From NCBI RefSeq assembly GCF_020921035.1, contig NC_063151.1:12655501-12719500 (forward strand): a DNA stretch of 64,000 nt, in the 5' to 3' direction. Positions 12,367 through 23,390 of this stretch are shown piece by piece. The notes beneath the pieces are model-generated. The model had not been told where the DNA came from and searched no databases. It worked only from the letters and a program-made list of their open reading frames with translations. This stretch comes from Rhodamnia argentea (lineage: Eukaryota; Streptophyta; Magnoliopsida; Myrtales; Myrtaceae). Position 1 is the first letter of the stretch; each line of letters opens with the position of its first letter. The translations under genes and the position numbers were made by a program.

Positions 12367-12683
12367 ATTATGTTATGCATTGCAAATATATTTGTAATAA
12401 ATGCCCTTCCCCTTCTTGCAAAATGTTCGAACTTTCTTTTTTCCTGGTTTTCGTGCCCTGTTGCGTGATTAGTTAACGGGATATTCCTTGGAAACGACAA
12501 ACTAAGAAAAAAAATCCCCATGAATCGAAATTCGCACGTAACTTTTGATCCGGATGGACTCACGGGGCCCGTAAGTACTTTTCGGAAAGCTCGTTCCGAA
12601 CCGGTCACGATGGGCCCCGTTATGCCTTCCCGAGTGCATTTCTTGAGTCGCAAAAAAAATTAAAAAATAAAAAACGAAAATGA

Positions 12684-12800
12684 GGGGTGCAACACGAGGA
12701 CTTCCCGAGAGGTCACCCATCCTAGTACTACTCTCGCCCAAGCACGCTTAACTCGGAGTTCGATGGGATCCGGTGCATTAGTGCTGGTATGATCGCACCC
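12684..12800 (-). rRNA. 5S rRNA copy 30 (2-nt deletion)
   Basis: 117 nt: two single-base deletions between about 12,750 and 12,762. Otherwise near consensus. Confidence 0.92.
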
Positions 12801-13115
12801 GTTATGTTATGCATTGCAAATATATTTGTAATAAATGCCCTTCCCCTTCTTGCAAAATGTTCGAACTTTCTTTTTCCTGGTTTTCGTGCCCTGTTGCGTG
12901 ATTAGTTAACGGGATATTCCTTGGAAACGACAAACTAAGAAAAAAAATCCCCATGAATCGAAATTCGCACGTAACTTTTGATCCAGATGGACTCACGGGG
13001 CCCGTAAGTACTTTTCGGAAAGCTCGTTCCGAACCGGTCACGATGGGCCCCGTTATGCCTTCCCGAGTGCATTTCTTGAGTCGCAAAAAAATTAAAAAAT
13101 AAAAAACGAAAATGA

Positions 13116-13234
13116 GGGGTGCAACACGAGGACTTCCTAGGAGGTCACCCATCCTAGTACTACTCTCGCCCAAGCACGCTTAACTCGGAGTTCGATGGGA
13201 TCCGGTGCATTAGTGCTTTGGTATGATCGCACCC
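13116..13234 (-). rRNA. 5S rRNA copy 31 (TT insertion)
   Basis: The same two deletions as copy 30 plus a TT insertion at about 13,217. The insertion is shared only with copy 34. Confidence 0.92.
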
Positions 13235-13519
13235 GTTATGTTATGCATTGCAAATATATTTGTAATAAATGCCCTTCCCCTTCTTGCAAAATGTTCGAAC
13301 TTTCTTTTTTCCTGGTTTTCGTGCCCTGTTGCGTGATTAGTTAACGGGATATTCCTTGGAAACGACAAACTAAGAAAAAAAATCCCCATGAATCGAAATT
13401 CGCACGTAACTTTTGATCCGGATGGACTCACGGGGCCCGTAAGTACTTTTCGGAAAGCTCGTTCCGAACCGGTCACGATGGGCCCCGTTATGCCTTCCCG
13501 AGTGCATTTCTTGAGTCGC

Positions 13520-13551
13520 AAAAAAAATTAAAAAATAAAAAACGAAAATGA
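13520..13551 (-). terminator. 5S T-run terminator (copy 32, representative)
   Basis: Immediately 3' of the minus-strand 5S gene the transcript would read TCATTTTCG followed by runs of six or more T. These are canonical polymerase III terminators. The same block follows nearly every copy. Confidence 0.8.
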
Positions 13552-13670
13552 GGGGTGCAACACGAGGACTTCCCAGGAGGTCACCCATCCTAGTACTACT
13601 CTCGCCCAAGCACGCTTAACTTCGGAGTTCTGATGGGATCCGGTGCATTAGTGCTGGTATGATCGCACCC
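13552..13670 (-). rRNA. 5S rRNA copy 32 (matches consensus)
   Basis: Matches the consensus I derived from the array at all 119 positions. A-box, intermediate element and C-box are intact, as are the upstream elements and T-runs. It is the best candidate for an active gene. Confidence 0.98.
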
Positions 13671-13700
13671 GTTATGTTATGCATTGCAAATATATTTGTA
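13671..13700 (-). promoter_or_regulatory. RNA polymerase III upstream elements of 5S copy 32
   Basis: Upstream of the 5S start on the minus strand there is C at -1, GC at -11/-12 and an AAATATA TATA-like box at about -27 to -21 (13,691-13,697). This spacing is the known plant 5S arrangement. The same block recurs in most spacers. It is altered in the units of copies 4 and 6 and lost next to copy 35. Confidence 0.8.
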
Positions 13701-13987
13701 ACAAATGCCCTTCCCCTTCTTGCAAAATGTTCGAACTTTCTTTTTTCCTGGTTTTCGTGCCCTGTTGCGTGATTAGTTAACGGGATATTCCTTGGAAACG
13801 ACAAACTAAGAAAAAAAATCCCCATGAATCGAAATTCGCACGTAACTTTTGATCCGGATGGACTCACGGGGCCCGTAAGTACTTTTCGGAAAGCTCGTTC
13901 CGAACCGGTCACGATGGGCCCCGTTATGCCTTCCCGAGTGCATTTCTTGAGTCGCAAAAAAAATTAAAAAATAAAAAACGAAAATGA

Positions 13988-14107
13988 GGGGTGCAACACG
14001 AGGACTTCCCTAGGAGGTCACCCATCCTAGTACTACTCTCGCCCAAGCACGCTTAACTTCGGAGTTCTGATGGGATCCGGTGCATTAGTGCTGGTATGAT
14101 CGCACCC
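13988..14107 (-). rRNA. 5S rRNA copy 33
   Basis: Consensus plus one inserted base at the C-box edge (about 14,010). Confidence 0.95.
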
Positions 14108-14424
14108 GTTATGTTATGCATTGCAAATATATTTGTAATAAATGCCCTTCCCCTTCTTGCAAAATGTTCGAACTTTCTTTTTCCTGGTTTTCGTGCCCTG
14201 TTGCGTGATTAGTTAACGGGATATTCCTTGGAAACGACAAACTAAGAAAAAAAATCCCCCATGAATCGAAATTCGCACGTAACTTTTGATCCGGATGGAC
14301 TCACGGGGCCCGTAAGTACTTTTCGGAAAGCTCGTTCCGAACCGGTCACGATGGGCCCCGTTATGCCTTCCCGAGTGCATTTCTTGAGTCGCAAAAAAAA
14401 TTAAAAAATAAAAAACGAAAATGA

Positions 14425-14544
14425 GGGGTGCAACACGAGGACTTCCCGGGAGGTCACCCATCCTAGTACTACTCTCGCCCAAGCACGCTTAACTTCGGAG
14501 TTCGATGGGATCCGGTGCATTAGTGCTTTGGTATGATCGCACCC
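14425..14544 (-). rRNA. 5S rRNA copy 34 (TT insertion)
   Basis: One base missing near 14,503 and a TT insertion near 14,527, as in copy 31. Confidence 0.93.
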
Positions 14545-14861
14545 GTTATGTTATGCATTGCAAATATATTTGTAATAAATGCCCTTCCCCTTCTTGCAAA
14601 ATGTTCGAACTTTCTTTTTTCCTGGTTTTCGTGCCCTGTTGCGTGATTAGTTAACGGGATATTCCTTGGAAACGACAAACTAAGAAAAAAAATCCCCATG
14701 GATCGAAATTCGCACGTAACTTTTGATCCGGATGGACTCACGGGGCCCGTAAGTACTTTTCGGAAAGCTCGTTCCGAACCGGTCACGATGGGCCCCGTTA
14801 TGCCTTCCCGAGTGCATTTCTTGAGTCGCAAAAAAAATTAAAAAGTAAAAAACGAAAATGA

Positions 14862-14975
14862 GGGGTGCAACACGAGGACTCCCAGGAGGTCACCCATCCT
14901 AGTACTACTCTCGCCCAAGCACGCTTTACCCCGGAGTTCGATGGGATCCGGTGCATTAGTGTTGTTATGATCGCA
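14862..14975 (-). rRNA. 5S rRNA copy 35, terminal, likely pseudogene
   Basis: Last copy of the array. It has several indels and has lost its 5' terminal bases and the adjacent spacer base (about 14,975). It follows near-perfect copies, so the decay is specific to the array end. Confidence 0.85.
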
Positions 14976-15219
14976 TTATGTTATGCATTGCAAATATATT
15001 TGTAACAAATGCCCTTCCCCTTCTTGCAAAATGTTCGAACTTTCTTTTTCCTGGTTTTCCGTGCCCTGTCAGCGTGATTACTTAACGGGATATTCCTCTG
15101 GAAACGACAAACTAAGAAAAAAAATCGAATCGAAATTCGCACGTAACTTTTGATCCGTATGACTCACGGGGCTCGTAGGTACTTTTCGGAAAGCTCGTTC
15201 CGAACCGGTCACGATGGGC

Positions 15220-15520
15220 CAAATGCCGAAGGCGTTTGAGGTGATTTTGGACCCAAAAAATCCACTTTTTGGGCTTACTTTCTGGTATTTTTCAAAATCC
15301 TACCCGTGACTCCGTATTTTTTAGGGTTTATTTGTTGTTTGATGTTTCTCTTTTTACATAGGTGTTATTAATGAAGTGTGGATTTATACCATGGCGACTC
15401 AACTTAATTAGTGGAAGACAAATTGGAAAATATAATCCTAATATTGCTGTAGGTTCTTCATCAGTTGGGAATGAGATGAGATAGTAGAAAAGAAAAAATC
15501 TCCGAGTTGTTCTTAAGCTG
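15220..15520. other. non-5S flank, no gene seen
   Basis: Unrelated sequence begins directly after the array. An 8-bp inverted repeat (CCCAAAAA / TTTTTGGG) lies at about 15,252-15,273. No coding pattern is visible. Confidence 0.5.
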
Positions 15521-15525
15521 GACAT

Positions 15526-15935
15526 GGGCTATTTTTGTGGTTTATTTGGAAAGCCCGCAATCATCTCATCGTTAGAAAACAAACACCAAGTTCGAAGCTC
15601 CTTGTCAACGTGTGTGAGAATGTGGCGGTTTGGACAGGGAACGCCAAGAAAGAAGCGGTACGAAACGAAGACCTACCTCAAAATTGGAAACATCCTGAAT
15701 TGGGAACACTGAAGATCAAAACGGCTCATTTGTAGCTGATTCGTCAATGGGTGCCATTGCATGTGTCTGTCGTCACTGCTACGGACAACTGTTAGATGGA
15801 TCTGCAAAAATTGGTGGACGTAAACTCGGCTGAATAGGTAAAAAAAAAAAAAAAAAACTCGGCTGAATAGGTGGAAGCTCAAGCTGTGCGTGAAGTCTGA
15901 CTGCAAAGTACTTGTGGAAAGTACAAGCACTTGTT
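15526..15935 (+). pseudogene. decayed RNase H-like (non-LTR retroelement derived) relic
   Basis: The plus strand reads WFIWKARNHLI, then a short linker and a W-x-P-x-x-G-x-LKI stretch. Further on, in shifted frames, come VEAQAVREV and KSDCKVLVES. This order matches the C-terminal RNase H-like domain of plant LINE-type reverse transcriptase proteins (LW.IWKARN, then the AEA.AVREGL helix, then V.VESDCK.LV). Frames are broken and a poly(A) insertion interrupts it. The assignment rests on motif recall. Confidence 0.5.
15822..15872 (+). mobile_element. bare poly(A) insertion with target-site duplication
   Basis: An 18-bp direct repeat (AAACTCGGCTGAATAGGT) occurs at 15,822-15,839 and 15,855-15,872 with only A residues between the copies. 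This is what an extremely 5'-truncated LINE or SINE insertion, reduced to its tail, would leave. Replication slippage is less likely because the duplicated unit is long and unique. Confidence 0.55.
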
Positions 15936-16205
15936 CAACGGGCCTTGGCGCTGCTAAGGAGTTTCTTGGGCCTTACTTTGGCCCTTTGCAATAGAGACAG
16001 TAATAAAGTTACGACTTGAGTTGCTGAGGCCCAATGGACAGATTGCCGACCTCGTAATTGAGTTACAAGCTCTCCTCCGAACCTTTTAATTTGTTATGCT
16101 ATGAAGTTTTACACTTGTATTCACTAAGTTCTTTAAGTGAAAAGTAGAATTGCCACCAAATAACAAGTATACTACTAAAACTACTAACAAACCACCAATG
16201 ATATA

Positions 16206-16546
16206 GGGAGAAAAGTATACTAGAAGTGCCATAACTTTTGTACGGCGTTCACTTGAGTGCTATAACTTTCAAAATGTTCACTTAAGTGTTATAACTTTCA
16301 AAAATGGTTCACTTGAGTGGCAGCGGAAAAGCTGACGTGGTTCGTTGAAAAGCTGACGTGGAACACCGGAAAGATGACGTGGCACTTCGAAAAAGTTGTT
16401 GTAGCACTCAAGTGAACGATTTTGATCCGATATGGTACTCAAGTGAACAATTTTTGAAAGTTATGGCACCTAAGTAAACATTTGAAAGTTGTGACACTCA
16501 AGTAAACGCCGTACACAAGTTATGGCACTCATGGTGTACTTATCCC
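16206..16546. mobile_element. foldback MITE with GTTCACTTGAGTG arms
   Basis: About 340 bp with long inverted arms: the left arm from GGGAG at 16,206 pairs with the right arm ending TCCC at 16,546. Each arm is built of roughly 30-bp units around ATAACTTT and GTTCACTTGAGTG. The centre holds three AGCTGACGTGG/AGATGACGTGG modules. Flanking TA dinucleotides could be the target duplication. A partial relative lies at 55,572-55,800. No coding capacity. Confidence 0.75.
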
Positions 16547-17490
16547 TAATATAGCAAATTGCTGCTAATAGTTTTTAACAATGATATGTTTTAATTAAAA
16601 AAAAAACTTATTCTGATTGAGTTTTTCATGGAGGTGCTTCTGAAATGCCGCTAAATGTATCTTATCATGGCACTTTTATTAATTACTTTGATGTGGTGTT
16701 ATAAATGACCAATTGTATCTTATTGTAGCGTAGATTAGATTGACTTTGAGATTTGTTATGATGTCGGTATAGAGGTTTTGAACAATTTGTGGTTTCTTGT
16801 TCCGCTTATAAAATAGAGCTTTCGGCCATATTTCTCAATGGCATAGGCCCTGGGGTATAGGATGTTTATTATTGGACATGAGTCTCAAGCATAACTGAAG
16901 TTGTCTATCAAGATTAAAGAGGGCGAGGCTCATACCAATAGTTTACTATTGCAAGTGTCGAGACTCCTCCATCAAAGTTGGGACTTGTGATAACAGATCG
17001 GCGGATTTTGATCTATGTCTTTTGAAGCTAGCAATTTACCTTTAAATTTAGCGTTGTTGTTAAGAGAGGCCGAAAATTTAGTTCCGAGATTACATAATAA
17101 TTAGTCATTTTGACTTAGATCTTGTTTTATGAAAAGAGTCGTCTAACGGTATTGAGTCATCCTCTTGTTTGTCATCTCAAACTTTGAAACTAACTGTAAA
17201 TCAATCACACATACTTATCACCACAATCTGTAATTTTTTTTTTTAAGTGGAGAAATATCATTACAAACACATCCACCGCTTTGATGCTTCACAACAAAAT
17301 AGACGCTGATAAAAACACTAACGTATCAAGAAATTCCTTCTATGTATCAACAAAAAATAATCTATATCACTTATTCAAAAAGAAAAGAAGAAAATATAGT
17401 CTTTTCTTCGGGCATTCACTCAGCGGCTCGGCCATTAGTCGGACCCACACGGGGATTCATACTTTCTCAACCCGAGAAGATCTTGTTCGC
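16547..17490. other. intergenic, 3' flank of the oxidase gene
   Basis: AT-rich sequence with no convincing exon or repeat boundary. The 3' UTR of the minus-strand oxidase gene must lie at its right end, but I cannot fix a polyadenylation signal. Confidence 0.4.
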
Positions 17491-20322
17491 TCACTGCATC
17501 CTGATCCAAATCCCTTCGCTGGGCACATCCTGATGTACCACAAACAGCAAATAATAACCAGCCGGTGCAAGGATACGTGTGCCTGGCGTCACCACCTCCA
17601 CTTCGTAGATCGATCGACCCACGGAAGTCACTCCCCTGCCACCGCCTATCACCAGCAGCCGCTGGTTCATCGAGAAAGAATGCGTCGTGAACGACGGCGC
17701 CACCATCGTCACCGTCACCCTTGATGCGGAAACAGCCCCGGCGACAGAGAATCTGACGAGGACTTTCGTTCCGTAGCCAAGCGTCGCTTGAGAAGCCGGC
17801 GATATTATCCTCGGGCGCAGATTGTTGAACTCTGCGTTGAGGTACGGTGGCGAGAATGCCTCCAAGCTCAGCTCTGTCGGGAAGAGGACGCCAGTGAAGG
17901 CATAGGTGATGTGTGGATTGCTTCCTCCTACGAGGACTCTCCCATCTCGGAGGAGGATCGCCGTGGAGTGGTACATCCGCGGTATGGAGGAGGGGTTTTG
18001 GAGCTCAAACCGGTTTCCGGTCCGGTCATCAGGACGGTACAGGACCGGGTTGAAAACCGGGTCCCGACCATTTTCCCAGCCGGCGGTTCCCGCAGCAGCG
18101 CCATTGATGATCAGAACGTCGCCGTTTGGGAGGAGGGTCATGTCTCCCATGATTCTAGGCTTCGGCATGGTCTCCATGACCCATTGTGGAGCTGGGTCGG
18201 TTATTTTGATCCGCCCGCACGTTGTCAGTGCCCCGACAAAGTTTCCATTAGTTGCCTTTATGTATGATCCCCTAGGTGCACCACCGCATACCTGTTGAAC
18301 GGGTGTATATAGAATAGAGAGAGTCCTATAAGAATAATTTCTTTGATACGATAAATTTATTTGACTCCGTCAGTTAATTCCAAATTTAATAACTTCCTAA
18401 TAAAATGTTGACAGATTCTTCATTTCATTTTTTTTTTTTGTGGTTTCTTTCAACCTGAATGGATTTAGATGCATGTTAATAATAGTTGTTTGAATGCAAA
18501 TATTCCGTGGCTAATGGCTTTTATTATCTTGACATTTATTTTATGAAGTCATTATATATGACCCCCTTGTCTGATATCGAGTTAGAATTTCCCATATCAT
18601 TTGTACCCACATCCTTTTAATTATATTAATATCTAGTGGTAAGTATTTTGAAGTTGCGAAGTTATGTGTGACCTAAAACTTATGGCGTGATAATGCAATC
18701 TAACATAAATCCAAAAGTACCAAAACTTCAGCTTCTTTGAGCGGTGCTTGCAAGTTCTTCAACGGAAGCAAGACGGAAGATCCGGTGCTCGGGTAGTTCC
18801 TTGGGTCACCGCCTGGCATCGCCGGGTACGTCTTCACCACCTTACCGTGCCCATAATCGAACAATATTGCCCGATTGTTAGCAAAAATGAACAGGTTCCC
18901 GTCCACGTTAAGATGAACAAAAGGGTAGAGATTGTTCTCGATGTTGGCATCATTGGTCTCAGCAAGAAATGGAAGATTGTACACGTCCGGAGCCCAGGTT
19001 TTTGGATAGAATTCGTAGTTGAATTGTCTCCTGCCGCCGATGACTATTTGCACACCGTTGGGCAATATGTGATTGGTCGCGTACCACCGGCGCGCAGACA
19101 GCCCGTTTTCGACTTCTTGCCAATCGCAGTCGGTGCATGGGTTGAAGATCCTGATCCGACGTTCGCCATCATTGAAACCGCCTGTTTGGATCAAGCGTCC
19201 ATCGGGCATCACCTATTAACAGGAGAACTTTGTCAGTGTAAAAAATTATATGATAGCAAGATCAATTATAATTGATCAGGATCAATTAGGGATACGTACG
19301 ATTAGTGGACAAAATACTCAATCGTGAGAGATAGGGATAATTAAGGAAGATATGGAAAACCTCATAAGTATCTCTAATTATCAAGTCATGGATTGTGGGG
19401 GTATACATATGATGGAGGCAAAAAGAAAGTCAAATTCATAAGTTTGAACGTACTAACCCATCTCTTCTATTTTCTGATACTTCTCGTGGTCAAGGTTGAG
19501 TTAGCAAAATTGTGAAACCACTATCTTTGGTGGTTAGAAGAAATCTCAAGGACAAATTCTAAGAGTACTGGAATGATTTTAAATCAAAAGGAAATTTATA
19601 ATTGAGATTTTTTTGGCGAATTAGAGTATAATATTGATCACTAAAATCACAAAATATTATATGATTGCTCTAACATATTGAGACAGCTTTGAGAGATTCT
19701 ACTTCCGAAAATCTTTAATTATATAATTACTTTACTTTAAACCAGAGTAAAAATTATGAGAAAAACTGAACCGAAAAAAATATAGTTGAATAAGATGTGT
19801 CAATTCAAGATATAAAAAGTAAGGTATTAGTCTGAATCAATATTTAGAGGGTCTAGCATATTAACATATCAACAGAGATTCACATTGATATTTCCTAGAC
19901 TTTCCAATCAATACGTCCTCCTTTTTAAATAGCAATTTAAAAAAAGACTTGACCCATACCGAGCCGGAGGAGCACCAAACATCGGTTTGGACCATGAGAG
20001 GTCGGAAAGAATTTGATGCCACGTCGTACGCGATGGAGTGTGCGGTGCAGTCGATCTTCAAAGCGGTGTCGTGTGGATCGTTCCGGCATTTGCCTTCCGG
20101 CAGCGAAAGGTTGGACTTGCCGAAGTCCGTGCGGTCGAACATGACCACAACGTCATTGTGGAGGAGCTGCATGTGCATGGCCGACACACCTATGCTTCGC
20201 TGCAACAACTGCCACTGGCCGCCTCCGGCTTCGACTGCAAAGACGAGCGGTGGCAGCCATGGGGCAAAGAGGAGATGAAACAAAATGAATAACTGAAGAG
20301 GCCAAACTCGAGGGATGGACAT
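17491..20322 (-). CDS. GLOX: glyoxal/galactose oxidase-like protein (aldehyde oxidase GLOX), three exons
   Basis: Secreted copper-radical oxidase of the glyoxal oxidase/galactose oxidase family; such enzymes oxidise aldehydes or primary alcohols and release H2O2 in the apoplast or cell wall. Inferred exons on the minus strand: 20,322-19,960, 19,212-18,721 and 18,291-17,491. Introns are GT-AG, both phase 0, of 747 and 429 bp. They join to 551 aa, the usual family length. Residues 1 to about 29 form a hydrophobic signal peptide. Next comes GGQWQLLQRSIGVSAMHMQL, then WCSSG (candidate cross-link Cys), RRWYATNHILPNG (Tyr), PRMYHSTAILL (Tyr-His) and TTHSFSMNQR (His) in the C-terminal domain. These are the residues expected to bind Cu and form the Tyr-Cys cofactor. 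The start is the first Met before the signal peptide. No frameshift or stop is seen. The substrate cannot be told from sequence. Confidence 0.93.
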
Positions 20323-21700
20323 TTTTCGTATCGTGATCGTTTCAGCTTAGTGGCTGGAGAAGGGCTATCAATTCACTGAATTGTGTTCTGGAGGCTGTGC
20401 TTGGACTATAAGTACTTGTGCTGAATTGCCTGTAGGAAAGCAGTTGCCTCACGCAAGAAGAAGAAAATTAAGGGGACAACGTATCTGGCAAGTGAAAACT
20501 GATCTTTGAATTTGGAACTATCATAAAATTTGCACGTCTCAGCCAACTATGATTTGTCATTCGATCGCAATTCTTTTTTTTTTTTTTGGTTGTTATCGCT
20601 GGGAAGGAATTAGATTCTCTTGTACCCAATTATGTATTTTTTTTTTCTGGGTCCTATAACTTATGTGGTTTGTGCAATTATATTCATAAACTCTTAATTT
20701 AATGCAATTGACTCCTTCTAATTTGCATAATTTCCACAATAGTCTTACCTTAATTAGCACGTTTGATCAAACTCATGTGGCTCCTAACATGACAATTTTC
20801 AAAAAAATAAAACAAAGAGGGATACGAATGATCTTATTCTGGCATCGATACAATTTTGCAATAGAATAATTGTCTTTAAATGACAAGAAGAAAAATAATT
20901 TAATGTTCTTAACCATATCTGGGCATTCTCTTAGAGCTACCGGAATGAGCCATGTCTCCAGTCCGAGCTTAGTAGAGATCGGTTAATCATTCAAAAAGTT
21001 CGGACATCCCTATGATGAAAAAATTAAAAATGTTCGTTTTTAAATGACATGAGTGTTCTTGACCCAAAAAAAAAAAAAATTGACAAGTGGGTTAATGGAG
21101 TTCTTTATCATTTACCTTAGACTCAAAAAATGCAGATTGTTAAGAAATTAATTTGCATGTATAGACAGTTAGTGAATGTATAATTATTAATAACCAATAT
21201 TGAGAGATATGTAGTTGAGCACATACTGAAACAATTACTAAACATGAAACATTGTCCGGAAAGATTCCAAAATGATCTCATATTGTCACAAAAGATGTAT
21301 GTGGACAATCTTTCTGCAGATGGAAAACGAGCTACAATACCTACCTTTGTATGTTTGAGAATCCAATTAAATAATCATTTTTTCCTAAGACGAAACAAAC
21401 TGTATAACTTATGTCAATTAGGTGATATGAACAAAATTATCAACCGATGGCGTATTATGCTAAAATTCTAGGCTGAGCTAGAGAAAACACGTGGACAAAA
21501 GTATCATTTTCATTCACATATATTTGACTCCTTCCACGTTTTATCCTTTTTTTGACTCTAAAGTATTTTTTTAACATTAATTGACCTAAACAAGTCTCAT
21601 GTGTCGTCCGAAACTTATTTATTTATTTATTTGCAGAAATTAGCTTTTCCAGAAAATAATATATAAATAGAACTACACATGGTAAAATGCCTAATTCCCT
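20323..21700. other. 5' flank of the oxidase gene and AT-rich intergenic DNA
   Basis: The promoter of the minus-strand oxidase should lie just right of 20,322, but I see no TATA box I would defend. Several poly-T/poly-A runs follow (20,574-20,587 and 21,066-21,079). No exon or mobile element recognised. Confidence 0.4.
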
Positions 21701-21710
21701 TAAAAAGCAC

Positions 21711-21890
21711 AAACTTTAGATCGAATTTCAATTATGACCCAAACTTTTTTGTCTAATGAAAAAGTATAAACTTTACGTAGGGTCCTAATTCAGGCCCAAA
21801 CTATACTTTTGTTTCATCAAAGGTGGAAATTTTTAGTTAGTACCTAAATCTGGCTCTTGTAAAGTTTTCGTCTAATAAAGCAATTATAAA
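21711..21890. repeat. degenerate tandem repeat, about 58 bp x 3
   Basis: Three diverged units start at about 21,711, 21,768 and 21,827. Each has an AAACTTTA-like head, a GGCCCAAACT-like middle and a TCTAATGAAA-like tail. Probably debris of an old repeat. Confidence 0.4.
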
Positions 21891-21899
21891 TACAACCTA

Positions 21900-23390
21900 T
21901 CATTTCTCGAGAGGGGGTTGGATACGTAGGATCCAACCCAAAGTTGATTTTTTTTTTTTCGTGAGGCCAAAAAAGTTCGGGTAAGAATTGAGATCGAATA
22001 AAAACTTTCTAATTTTTAACGAGACACCAGTTAAAATTAAGACTCGACTAAAAGTTGATATTTCTTTTTAGAGAATTGAGAAAAAAAGAGAGTAAAAGTG
22101 TCGGCGCATTTGCTTTCCCCGGTCCAAACAATTGGCAACACGGCAAGGAAGGCACTTTTAAGATAAAGGAACGACAGGCCAAACGAATAATCACGTCTTT
22201 TGTTTCGTTCCTTCTCTCTAATAAAAGTCTAATCCTGCGGACGGTGGGTGTGATACTTTTCCCAGGACAGCTCAGAAGGTTGCTAGATGATAATGGCAAC
22301 CGTTCTCATTGGTTCTTAACTTCTTGTTATTCTCCCGCCACCAATTTTGCTTTCTAATATTTAAAGATTTATTATCTATCACTGCCGATGTTACTATGTG
22401 AAGCCAAATCTTCGATTTGACGCCATAGAATCACTAACATTAATGACAATGATGATGAGAACCGTGTGAAATGGCCTTAAAATTAGGATAAAGTTATGAA
22501 ACTACGTGCTCATTTCCTGCTTTTACCACCCACATTTCAGACCAAGTACACGTCATCTAGCCCCACCAGAAATTCAACATTGACAATAGCTCTAATCTCT
22601 ACATTCAAAGAGGTTTCCAATTTGTCATTAAACTCACTCATTTTTCAAATATCCAAAAGAAAAATACACCGGTTAGCAATTGTTGTTCTTTTCTCTCCAT
22701 TTGACGTGTTTGTGCTTTATTCATTATCTCGTTACGACTATTTTTAAAAGGAAACAGTAAAATATATTATGTCGTTACATTTTTTTATAAAGAAACTTGG
22801 TAAAAGTTTTAAGTTCAACTTTTTTAAAAATGATTTCCAATAATGTTTGTACATATAAAATTAATATAGCGAACATTTAAATGTATCAGCCACCCTCAAA
22901 CATAACAAAATATTTGTCCGGTTTTTATAATTTTACGGCAACAAAATCCAAAAGATATATAATTGTGTCTATTTGGTATTATTTGATTTTCTTCATTCTC
23001 ATGGCCGTGTATTGCATTCGCTGCAACTAGGGTTATTGTTGATGGTCATAAAGATGATCAAACTTTCTTATAGTTCAATGATGTCAACATAGTAAACACT
23101 TTATCTCGTAAGTCCGCATACTTGCATCTTAAATTTGAAGTTACATTTTCCTAATTTGGTTGCCATTTAAATTGATTTCTTGAGAGAATCATGCTCCTCT
23201 TTTCATTTTTTATTATTCTTTTTTTTTTTCACTTTTTCGCATACACATTTTGTGCTTTTTTGTTACTATACATATTTAAGATTTTCTTTGCTATTTTATT
23301 TTTGTTTTGCTAACAATGCAGTGTGCTAAATCCTTTCAACTCTGGACCAATAATATTCTAGAAAACACCATGAAGTCGTGCTAGGCTCGT
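21900..23390. other. AT-rich intergenic DNA
   Basis: No recognisable gene, RNA or complete element. Poly-T tracts occur at 21,948-21,959 and 23,220-23,230. Confidence 0.4.

Larger units (their letters stand above)
1..15219 (-). repeat. 5S rDNA tandem array, 35 gene copies
   Basis: Thirty-five head-to-tail units of about 430-440 bp, each a roughly 119-nt 5S rRNA gene read on the minus strand plus a spacer of about 317 bp. The window opens inside a spacer, so the array probably extends to the left. It ends at about 15,219, where spacer sequence stops abruptly and unrelated DNA begins. Copies on the left (about 1-19) carry many substitutions. Copies 20-34 are close to one consensus. Spacers hold the upstream TATA-like/GC/C elements and downstream T-runs expected of plant polymerase III 5S genes. 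Open frames in the array come from the repeat and are not genes. Confidence 0.98.

Noticed and set aside
135-14831. Many long open frames on both strands through the first 15 kb with recurring peptides (MGESSTRMGDLLGSPRVAPL types)
   Set aside because: They are translations of the 5S gene and its spacer, repeated with each unit. No protein-coding bias is expected.
17788-18298. Plus-strand frames of 130-159 codons
   Set aside because: Antisense shadow of exon 3 of the oxidase gene.
21123-21471. Opposed 60-75 codon frames
   Set aside because: No domain, splice signals or repeat identity. Left as intergenic.
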